Shown: one piece after another, positions 55,499-64,000 of the stretch
How positions within the stretch are numbered: the stretch's first letter is position 1
Layout of the letters: each line of letters begins with the position of its first letter
From: Floccularia luteovirens
Lineage: Eukaryota; Basidiomycota; Agaricomycetes; Agaricales; Squamanitaceae
Reading direction: 5' to 3'
Assembly (NCBI GenBank): GCA_009739215.1
Contig: VSJF01000003.1
Coordinates: 1,860,001-1,924,000 of the forward strand
Length of the DNA: 64,000 bases
Notes under the pieces: model-generated
Database searches by the model: none
What the model was told of the DNA's origin: nothing
What the model saw: the letters and a program-made list of their open reading frames with translations, nothing else
Translations under genes and position numbers: made by a program

Positions 55499-56467
55499 AT
55501 GCTCGTGAATGCCGTTTCTGCGTTGCTTCTTCCCGCGCTTGTCATCGCGCAGGACTATGGTTATGGACCAGTGGGACCAGCTACTACTAGTGCTGGTGCA
55601 TCTGCCGCGCCGGCATTCCCCAGCGCACCTGCAAGCTCAGCTATGGTTATAAATGTGAGTGTGATTGCATAAACTAATGAAGATACAGTATCTAATTCAT
55701 TCATATTTAGATTGATGTTGCTGCTGGTCAAACTTTCACATTTAAACCGGCAAATGTTACTGCACCAGTTGGGGCAACCGTTAACTTTTATTTCCCGAGG
55801 TCAGTATTCTTTGCAAAACGTTTAGTGTAAAGGGTTCTGACTATTATGTTTACCTTAACCTACAAAGTTCTTCCATTTCGCACTCCGTTACCCAGTCAAG
55901 CTTCGCTCAGCCTTGCACCTACCTCGCAGCAACTTCAAATACATCTGCAGGTTTTGATTCTGGCCTACAAACAGCCGCTGTCTTCTCGATCAACGTTACC
56001 GATACCCAACGTATGTGTTATGATGTCTTGGAAGGTTTCTTTTATCGAACAGTTATCTCTAGCTATATGGTTCCACTGCAAACAGGTGACCCACTGTGGA
56101 TTGGGGATGGTTGGAAGTATCAATGCCCCCTCAAGCGGTAATACCTTCGACAATTTCAAAGCTGCTGCTATTGCCATTGGCTCAAACGAAGTCACTGTAA
56201 GTTTGCATCCGAAACTACTTTATGCATATCTTAAACCCTTCCCTTTTCAAGGAAACCGACAACGGCCCAGTGACTGGTGGTGTTAACGGTATCGCAACCG
56301 CTCCCCCTTCCACTGCTATCCCCTCCGCAGCAGCAGCGGGTTCTAGCTCTAGCACTAGCTCTAGCTCTGGCTCAGGTGGCAGTGGCTCATCTAGTGGCTC
56401 AACAAAAGTTGTGGCTACTTCAGGATTTGCTTTGATAATGGCTGGATTGGTTGCTTTCTTGGCTTGA
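55499..56467 (+). CDS. GPI-type secreted cupredoxin (serine-rich), copy 2
   Basis: Paralog of the upstream gene, with the same order and the same intron positions and phases. A signal peptide (MLVNAVSALLLPALVIA) precedes INIDVAAGQTFTFKPANVTA, VGATVNFYFPS, HSVTQSSFAQPCTYL (His ligand, Cys), IWFHCKQVTHCGLGMVGSIN (Cys, His, Met) and TETDNGPVTGGVNGIATAPP. The Ser/Gly tail (SSSGSGGSGSSSG) ends in a GPI-type hydrophobic helix (SGFALIMAGLVAFLA). Copper binding and an extracellular location are inferred from the fold. The redox partner is unknown. The two copies probably arose by tandem duplication. Confidence 0.87.
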
Positions 56468-56806
56468 TTAAAAAGTTAAACCTACGTATTCTTATCGTAC
56501 TCGAACATGTCAATAGTCAGTAGATGTATCATGCGCTTAGACAAGTCCATGCATACGTTATGTCAATTTTACGATTGCGTTTCATTCATCGTTAATAGCA
56601 ATCAATCTAAGAATCTTCATATCAATAATGGTGTTTTTTGATCTTTGTTGAGATAAGAAAGATGGTATAAAGTTGTTGACTTGAGGTCATGTCAATATAG
56701 TTCTTATCAAGGAAAGGTACTGTGTGGCTGTGTCGTTTTCATCTTTTATGTTTCCATATCCCTTCTGTCCATTATTTCACCCGTGAACTCTCGAATATCA
56801 TAAGTC
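56468..56806. other. Intergenic region, HID1 promoter
   Basis: 339 bp, AT-rich. No coding exon recognised. Confidence 0.45.
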
Positions 56807-59800
56807 ATGTTTGGCAAACTCCCTCAACGTATCAGCGCGCCTTTTGGTTTGCTGGGTGATGACGCAAAGCTTGCGTTTCCTAGCCAGCCCGGTGGAGTTT
56901 CCAAGTTAGCGACAGTCAGGGTGAGCTAGTCATAAAGTCCACCCACATTCAACTCTAAAGTCTTTGCCAGAATATACCCGAGAACGATAGCTATTGGAAC
57001 CAGGTTTACCCAACTACTAGTGCTAGTTGAAACTCACTCATAGTTGTTTATAGTACTTCGTATTATTTGACTCTGCTTCGGATGTGTTCTCACTGATTAT
57101 GCCTCACCATAGTGAATTAGTTTCATTTCTGTCGCTATTCCAAGATTTACCTGTTTATTAGTACGACGTGCCTTACAAGAGGCTCCTGAAAATGTTGCAA
57201 CTTTAGTTCGCGTAGTTACCGCGCGTCTCTTCAACCTCATATCAGATCATACGTTTCCTTCAACAAGTGGTTCCGTGACGTCTTTCGCATCATCTATAAT
57301 GAAGGGAGGGTCTGTAGATCGCAATACTACCAAGGAGGTCCTTAATTGTCTGCGGATACTACAGCGAGTGCTGCCAGTTATTTTTGAGGTCGAAGGAGAG
57401 TCCAACGCATTCGAAACGGAACTACTGTGGAAAGAGCAAGAGGTAGAAGAGGTGGGAGAGGAAGTAGAGGTTGTCGGTGAAATTGCTCAATCTCAATTTG
57501 TAATTGATGATGATGAAGAAAGCGATACAGAAGAGGGGAAAAGCCATGTACAACCAACGACTCCCAAACCGAAGATTTTGAAGAAAACACCTTCCCTAGG
57601 CCAACGACTCTTTAACTCTATTATTGATCTCATGTTTTGCTGTGGTTTTACACTGCCAAGTAAAATCCAGGTGGACCACTATAAGATTAATTATGTTATT
57701 TGGTGAGTTATATTGGTTTACTTTTAGTATCATCGATTGGAAACCTCACTGTATGCAAGGGAGAAAGGAATAGGCTCAACGTCAGACCCTGGCCCTAGCA
57801 GCCCATATGATAGTAATAAAACTGAGGTTCTGCGGCTTCTCCTCGTACTTCTCTCCCGACAGATATATATTCCCCCCCACTCGCTCCTCTCGAACCCGTC
57901 ACTTTACTCTCTACATCTGGTACAGAAAGCTTCTCGGCGTGATGTACTCACAGTATTATGCTCCTTATTAAACACTGCGATGAACTCTCCAACATATAAT
58001 GATACTAGCATTAGTGGTATGGCAGGGAAACTGCCCTATAACCATCTTGTGTTCAAAGGTGAAGATCCGAGGGCCAACCTGGTTGGCATGTGCCTCCAAG
58101 TGTTATGTGTACTTTTGGACTTCCAAAGTGGCTCTGCAAAGGATATCACATCGGGAAGGGAGGAAAATCAAACTTTGGCGCCCACGCCAAAGACTAATGC
58201 ATTCCGATATTTCTTGATGAAATTGGTATGAAATGACCCTTCTTAATTGTTATGTTATGTTAATAACTTCGCCAATAGCACCGTTCACAAGACTTTGATT
58301 TCATTCTTGGAGGCATTCTTGGTATAATGGAACAACAGATGGCTGCAACGAACAATCTCCTTCCAGGTGCAAAGAAGTCTCTACCATATGTCACCAAAAC
58401 GAGTAAGTGGTAGTTTCGTATCAGCAGATTATAACTCATAACTTCAAAGTAATATTCTTCTGGAAAACGATCGAACTGAATAAAGTTCGTCATTGATAAG
58501 CATTCACAGTAAAATTTGCTAATGTATTTTATATCAGAAATTCAAAAGCTACCTCTTGGAGTCTGAACGATTCATGGACCTTGTGGTACATCTTTTGTGT
58601 TATTGTGTTGATATCAAGGACAAACCTCGTGAGGAATACGGTTATTAATTTGTTGACTTCTAATAATGAGATGCCTAGAACAACATGGTCTCTGCCGTGC
58701 TATTTCATATATCATACAAACATTATCTGCTGAACCGGCATTCGGTATGAAACTGGCGGATCCTGTAAAGGTCCAGCTTCCCTCAAGGTGGAACACCGCA
58801 ACGTCTGTTGCCGATTTCCTGATCCACGTGAGTTGCAAAACGAAACGTATCTGCCCTTAATTGCATCTCAACTCATTTCCTAGACTATATATGCTATGGT
58901 TGCCACAACTTCAGGAACTCTCAACTTTCTTTATCCAGCGCTGATCATTGCCCTGTCAAATGTTGCGCCATATTTCAGGGGGCTCAGTGTGACTTCATCA
59001 ACACGTCTCATCCAATTATTCACCTCATTCTCGAATCCTCTATTCCTTTTATCAGATGAAGGACACCCGCGTCTATTGTTTTTCATGTCAGTCTAATCGT
59101 TATATGCCTTCATCATGTATATAACTTCAACGTTTTAGGCTGGAGGTTTTCAATTCCGTGATATTCAATCGACTAGCTGAGAATCCCAATCTTCTCTACG
59201 GTATTATCTCGTCCCACAAAGTATTCGAAGATCTGGGAACCTTCACCTTAACAAAGGGATTGCGGGATATAAAGCGAGCGCAGGCATTAAAGGAAGAATT
59301 GGCCAAGAAAGATTCCAATAACAATACCCCGAAGAATCGTAGTTCAGAAAATGATGATATCCCAAGCTCTCAAGCCGAGAAGTCGAGGCTTTTGGAAGAA
59401 AGACAAGACAGTACTTTGGCTGTGGAAGAATCTGATAATGTGGCAGGTGGTAGCCCTCGTGCTTTCGAGGAACCGAACAGACAATCTACTGATCAGGATA
59501 CACCCATCCTTCGATCGCCTATTTCGCCAACTACAGAGGCATTTGTCCTCGGCTCTCCTTCAGAAAAAGCGAGAGGGAAGATGAGGGATAGGCGGTCCCT
59601 TTCAATTGATGCCAACCAAAGCCTTGAACGCATTGCACTTTCTGGGATAGGTAGAAACGGGTTTGTGCCAACACAAGAATGGGTTTGTCCACTTGCTTTG
59701 TTACGATGGTCATTCAATAATCCCGAATTCCATTAGGTTTCTTCCTGGCAACAAGGATTACCTCTGGATGCCATCATGTTATTGATATCAGAATTATTGC

Positions 59801-60194
59801 CCAAGGTTCAGGAATTACAAACCTCCCGCAAGGCCAATAGTCCCTCGGCCATCATTGATTTCCTATCAACTGTCACCCTGACACATATTCTTCCGCCAAG
59901 TCCACCAATTACATTCAGAAAATTTATCGTAAGCTATGTTTTTTTCGACTGAGGTTGATCAGCTGAATTATCTCATAGTGGTCTGATGCTTCAATTGTGT
60001 GGCTGACATCTTTGATATGGGGTGAAATATATGTCAAAGGAATGTCTCCGTTGGGTGTATGGAATGCAACCAATGTCCGCCTATTCTATGTTAAGCATAT
60101 ACAAGCACAAAGGCAGATTTCGGAGACGGTCTCAAACGTAGTTGGAGGTTTCTTGAGGAGAAATTCAGACTCTCCACAAGCACGACGGGCATAA
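56807..60194 (+). CDS. HID1/Ecm30-family trafficking protein
   Basis: More than ten exons. Opens MFGKLPQRISAPFGLLGDDA and continues VRNIPENDSYWNQ, LFDSASDVFSLIMPHH, IRRALQEAPENVATLVRVVT, LNCLRILQRVLPVIFE, LRLLLVLLSRQIYIPPHSLL, MCLQVLCVLLDFQSGSA, IIFFWKTIELNKKFKSYLLE, QHGLCRAISYIIQTLSAEPA, LNFLYPALIIALSNVAPYF and VFNSVIFNRLAENPNLLYGI. These are the repeated helical blocks of the HID1 family, N-myristoylated Golgi proteins involved in dense-core vesicle and secretory traffic. A Gly at position 3 (MFG) instead of position 2 argues against classical myristoylation. Acidic, disordered insertions occur mid-protein. All joins stay in frame. The stop is at 60194. Confidence 0.85.
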
Positions 60195-60421
60195 CATGAT
60201 ATCTTTTCTGTTAATAATTTCGTTCTTTCGGGTAGAAACTTATGGATGCATTATATTTATGATGACCGCGTGTTCATGAGATAATTGTTCAAAGCAGTGG
60301 GAACCAAATATTGGCGCGTCACCCACGCTCATTGATGACAGTTTGTTTTCGTGCACCCGTAGTTGCTATTTTCATCGTTCTGCTATTAATCTTTGGTAAT
60401 GGTCAAGTGAGGGAATAAATT

Positions 60422-61964
60422 ATGGAAAGCTCCTGCTCGATATCTTCTACCCGGCTGTCCAGCACAGAACAGGCAGCATTAAAAAGGGGTAAATGATTTC
60501 CACCACATATGTTTTAGTGAAAATCATGTAACTAATTTATTCCAAGGCAACATTAACACAATTGAGGACTTGCTTCTGACTGCTCCATCGGATATTGCAC
60601 GACGATGCAAGATATCTCCTATGGAGGTTAATCGTCTTGTGGGCTTTGTATGCAACGATCTACCTCCACAGCCCATTCGTTTGTTAGCAGATGTATTACA
60701 AGAAGGAGAGGAGAAGTTCACAACAGGAGATACCGCCCTTGATGACGCTATTGGCGGTGGCATCAGAACAGGGATGCTTTGGGAGATTGCTGGAGAAAGG
60801 TGAATTGAAATTATGCTATTATGTGAGGTGCTAACTCCTCGAACGGTTGGAAGTGCAGCTGGTAAAACGCAATTAGCACTACAGCTGTCTCTCAGTGTTC
60901 AACTTCCCGTCATTGCCGGTGGACTGGCCGGTTCGACTTGCTACTTTTCTACACGTCATAAGATCCCTACAACACGGTTGCTAGAGATTTCTGAAACACA
61001 TGATTTGATCTCGGAATTTGCGTGTGGACTAGATGAGGTGCATACAATTATTACACCTGCTATACACATCCTACTACACGTACTTTGTGAGACGCTCCCT
61101 CGATTCATTGCTCAAAAATCTCTCGATCCTGCTTCGAAACCCGTGAAATTAATCATCATTGATGCTCTGGCTGAGCTCTTTCATTCCTTCGAAAAGACAA
61201 CATCTTCCTCCCTAATAGAGCGTTCAAGGAATATCAGTGAACTATCCTTATCACTTCATCGTTTAGCACATAAACATCGTATCGCAATTCTAGTGTTGAA
61301 CGAGGTGGTTGATACATTTGACCGTAGCATGCCCGGGGAAGAGCGGGATCTTTCATTATACAACGAACAAGTTCGCTGGTTCAATTTCGTTGATGGGGAT
61401 GATGGGGAAATCAAGAAGCAGGCTAGTTTAGGGCTCGCCTGGGCTAATCAGGTTAATACGAGGATTATCCTGAGCCGCACTGGTCGCAGATGTGAATTGA
61501 ACAGAACGGGTGCTCGACCGCATAAGCGCCTAAAAACTGATGCTCAAGCCACACACCATACCCTACCAGTCACGACTAGCAGCGGATCTCATCTGTCATT
61601 AATTCGGCGGTTACGCGTTGTATTCAGTTCAGTCTCTGCTCCTGTTTCGGTGGACTATGTGATCACTACCAAAGGGTTCTCAACAGTCCCGCAGGATGAT
61701 CCTACTGACATCACGCAGTCTGTTTCCGTCATTTCTGCTGCTGCTGCTGTAACAAAACCAACTGTCAATAAGACTACAAACGACCCAGGAACCTATACCA
61801 TAGATCCATTTACTTCGACAGAAGAAACGGAGGTGCTCGAGAGAGAACATCCGGAACAAGTGGAAATAGACGGTGATGAATGGGATAAGCTTCTTGTAAC
61901 TGATGGAAGCTATGATGGCATTGACTGGGACGCGCTAGAGGAACGGCTAACACAGCAAGTGTAA
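60422..61964 (+). CDS. RAD57/XRCC3-like RecA-family recombination protein
   Basis: Three exons. An N-terminal helical region (INTIEDLLLTAPSDIARRCK) is followed by the RecA core: FTTGDTALDDAIGGGIRTGM, Walker A GESAAGKTQLALQL with an intron splitting the Ser codon, the ISETHDL switch, and Walker B KLIIIDALAELFHS. AHKHRIAILVLNEVVDTFD and LGLAWANQVNTRIILSRTG follow, as in Rad51 paralogs. In yeast Rad57 with Rad55 stabilises Rad51 filaments in homologous recombination. The C-terminal half after residue 300 is long, Thr/Ser-rich and acidic, ending DWDALEERLTQQV, which is longer than in animal XRCC3. Assignment between RAD57 and XRCC3 is uncertain. It is 228 bp downstream of HID1. Confidence 0.82.
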
Positions 61965-62102
61965 TATTCAACACTAGCCTGACTTTGTTGTACTTGAAAT
62001 TATTTAGCTAAATGTATGGATATAATGTCGTAAATTGCGTGTACATGTCATGATAAGAATACAGATCCCTTCTGCAAGGATCAATATTTTAAAAGCGGCT
62101 CG

Positions 62103-62912
62103 CTACGGCACAGGGTGTCTCTCTGGGCTTTTCCTCTGGGCTTCCTGCTTTTTGATGTTATTGACATAGTTTGTAGAGTCCCATTGGATTGAACTACGCA
62201 AATTTGCTGTAGACCGCATCAACCTAATACCGCCAAGTGTTGCGATGAATCCAATAACGGCTAATTTCGGTCAAAAACTGTAACGAAATTGAAGTAAATG
62301 GGTATCGCACCAAAGATAACCGATACAGCAGCCAGAGTCATCATACTAATTGCAATGACACGTGGGTTTTGCATGGCGGAAAAGGCTTGTGTCAAGTTAT
62401 TTCCTTCAGGTTCGACCATTCGTACGATAAACATTATAAGGTTCGCTGGAAACAAAGGAAATGAATACACCACATGCCGTAGGTCATGTTTTTAGTGCTC
62501 ACCAAGACTGGCAATGAAAAGTGCAACAAAAATCACGAGATTGCGCCTGATCGTCGCTGCAGTGTCTGTACAACGAACGCGATGAAGAAAATATAGAGAG
62601 GCAGAGATAAGAGCGACAAGGTCGATCCCCATAGTGATCGCCTCGATAACTTGGAAGACATAATTGTTAGAACAATATAAGGTATACACGGAAAGATAAC
62701 CTACGCGTTGCAGATCGAAGGGCGAGAGCCGCCAAAAGAAGGCCGGCTGACGCTGCGTGAATCATAACAATAATAGCTGGGATATAGCACGTTGAGTGGG
62801 AGATGTCGATTCACAAAGCACCCTCACATAAAGCAAGTAAACGGCAGATGTATAATGCCTTGCTCTTATGATACCTTGACGCCAAATATGCCGATGGAGA
62901 AGGAGAATTCAT
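62103..62912 (-). CDS. Four-helix membrane protein, function unknown
   Basis: Five exons (introns of about 50-70 nt) give MNSPSPSAYLASRYHKSKAL, then four hydrophobic helices: ALSIIVMIHAASAGLLLAAL, MGIDLVALISASLYFL, RNLVIFVALFIASLANLIMF and VIAISMMTLAAVSVIFAVIG. A basic tail follows (KKQEAQRKSPERHPVP). The last intron (GTGCGA...TTAG, 50 nt) was chosen because the unspliced frame stops early. The pattern resembles small fungal tetraspan (MARVEL-like) proteins, but no family signature is certain. The start at 62912 is supported by the upstream TATA box. Divergent from NCA2. Confidence 0.6.
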
Positions 62913-62976
62913 TACAATAGAGGGGGACAGGGATAAGCGAAGAGGAGGTATAGAGCTAGTGAACGAGAGCCATTGA

Positions 62977-62984
62977 TATATATA
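62977..62984 (-). promoter_or_regulatory. TATA box of four-helix gene
   Basis: TATATATA lies 65-72 bp upstream of the minus-strand ATG at 62912. Because it is symmetric it could also serve the plus strand, but NCA2 starts nearly 200 bp away. Confidence 0.4.
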
Positions 62985-63176
62985 CACGCGCAGTGAGGTA
63001 GGTGTGGCTCACTGAGTTAGTTACCAAAATGTGACTCGGCTCTTTTCATAAATGTACCATCTCACCTCCTCTTGCATTGACTCGCATCGATAGAGTTGCA
63101 GCATTGTTGTAGTCAGTAATTGAGGCAAAGCATTGATTTTAGTCGTTGCTTCACCGCCACATCAAAATCACTGATA

Positions 63177-64000
63177 ATGTCATCGTCTTTCGTCGGCCAC
63201 TTTACACGATCTCTCTTCGACGCAGCTTCTGCCCCTCCACATCTCACCATCTCACAGAATGCTGTCGCAACTTTGGCACGAGCACGTTCACTGCCAATAA
63301 CCACTCGAGCAATTTCGGAAACACTTGACGAGCTTCCGTGGTCCAAAATCTCAGGTCAGGATGCTCCACTCGTGTCACAAAGTGAAGACGACGCGTTAAA
63401 AGTTGCGGTGGTCGGCCAACTCGTTGTGAGGCTTTATGCAGAAGCGCTGGATACGTGTTTGTCCCAGGCCACTTACGCAGAGGTCGAAGCCGAGTGGTGG
63501 GCAGAAGTAGAACGTTCGTGGCTGAACGTTGCATATTATTTTCTGCAAAGTGTGTTTTTTTTTTTTGGTTTTACTCCTTTCAAACTAACCGCTTATATTA
63601 TGCAGGCCTTCCCCTGCGTTCCGCTAATGTAGTACGTACAGTTTTGCACTCTTTGCACGAGCGGGGCCAAACTCTATCTCAACTTCGACTTTCCTCGGTG
63701 CCTTCTCTTCTGCCCTCACCTGCAACTGCCTTCTTCCCGTATCTTATCAGCAAGCCACTGCCCATATCTCTCGCTACGGCTAATCTCCATAACTCACTTA
63801 CACGCCTGGCCACGCTCCCACTTGCGCTTGCGCGTCATGAATGTCATACCAAACGCAAGGCCCTCGAGAACATACGTGACGACCTTGCTACTACTCTCGG
63901 ACGTCTTGCACTTCTCCGTGCACCCCTTGCTGAGGCTCTCTCCAACCCACCAGTTCCACATGCACAAAATTTTGCACCCATTATTTCGCAGCTTCTTAAT
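63177..64000 (+). CDS. NCA2: NCA2-like mitochondrial protein, N-terminal part (runs off the edge)
   Basis: Starts MSSSFVGHFTRSLFDAASAP. Continues with SLPITTRAISETLDELPWSK, YAEVEAEWWAEVERSWLNVA, and after one intron (containing a 12-T run) LPLRSANVVRTVLHSLHERG. The helical, Leu-rich region LHNSLTRLATLPLALARHEC follows and the gene runs past the window. The helical layout matches the NCA2 family, inner-membrane proteins needed in yeast for expression of the mtDNA-encoded ATP6/ATP8. The assignment rests on the general pattern and fungal N-terminal blocks only, as the conserved C-terminal half is outside the window. A TTG-initiated open frame starts at 63120, but the ATG at 63177 was chosen. Confidence 0.7.

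Noticed and set aside
62250..62300. Early stop in the four-helix gene
   Set aside because: A 50-nt intron (GTGCGA...TTAG) bypasses it. A 24-nt alternative intron was judged too short.
1..64000. Transposons, viral relics, CRISPR or a biosynthetic gene cluster
   Set aside because: No transposase, integrase, reverse transcriptase, terminal repeats, spacer arrays or core biosynthetic enzymes were seen.

Overview
The window is nuclear DNA of a filamentous fungus, most probably a mushroom-forming basidiomycete (Agaricomycetes). The evidence is dense, intron-rich genes (introns mostly 45-70 nt, several per gene, GT-AG), short intergenic distances, and products that are all eukaryotic: SF3A1, ESCRT-II, an ER tail-anchored E2, DNA polymerase delta subunit B, HID1, mitoribosomal proteins and respiratory assembly factors. 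I joined exons by eye, using frame, splice signals and remembered family motifs. No search was run. I see no virus, transposon, CRISPR array, rRNA or convincing tRNA.

Layout, left to right. 0.6-2.8 kb: a multi-pass membrane flavoreductase-like (TmpA-like) protein. 3.2-9.5 kb: ERI1-like exonuclease, CMS1, mitoribosomal mL60 and SF3A1. 9.9-17 kb: a small unknown gene, a UBE2J/Ubc6-type E2, mitoribosomal mS37, an NYN + OST-HTH RNA-regulatory protein, and TACO1. 17.5-24.7 kb: a SulP sulfate permease, a gene-poor 2 kb, the WD40 protein STRAP, and an NTF2-like protein. 25-34.6 kb: an SDR oxidoreductase, CMC2, transketolase, QCR7, NDP kinase, and a secreted DOMON-cytochrome b561 protein. 35-43.6 kb: an EST1/SMG6-like PIN protein and a GH31 alpha-xylosidase-like enzyme. 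44-49.6 kb: serine dehydratase, PET100, an isochorismatase-fold hydrolase, and glutamate decarboxylase. 49.9-64 kb: POLD2, VPS22/SNF8, two tandem GPI-type cupredoxins, HID1, a RAD57-like recombinase, a four-helix membrane protein, and NCA2, which is cut by the right edge.

Three genes (mL60, CMC2, QCR7) have exons so short that they barely show as open frames. They were recovered by splicing across frames. Seven genes serve mitochondrial translation or respiration: mL60, mS37, TACO1, CMC2, QCR7, PET100 and NCA2. Many neighbours are divergent pairs sharing 140-480 bp promoters: ERI1/CMS1, mL60/SF3A1, E2/mS37, CMC2/transketolase, QCR7/NDK, GH31/serine dehydratase, hydrolase/GAD and 4TM/NCA2.

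The most unusual content is in gene structure. There are two 6-nt microexons, in STRAP and in transketolase, the latter carrying a cofactor-site histidine. The E2 gene has a 12-nt exon. Five GC-AG introns are inferred, two of them 54 nt long and stop-free so that retention would stay in frame. There is also an apparent one-base frameshift in SF3A1. I did not find a clearly novel multi-gene system; this looks like an ordinary housekeeping region.
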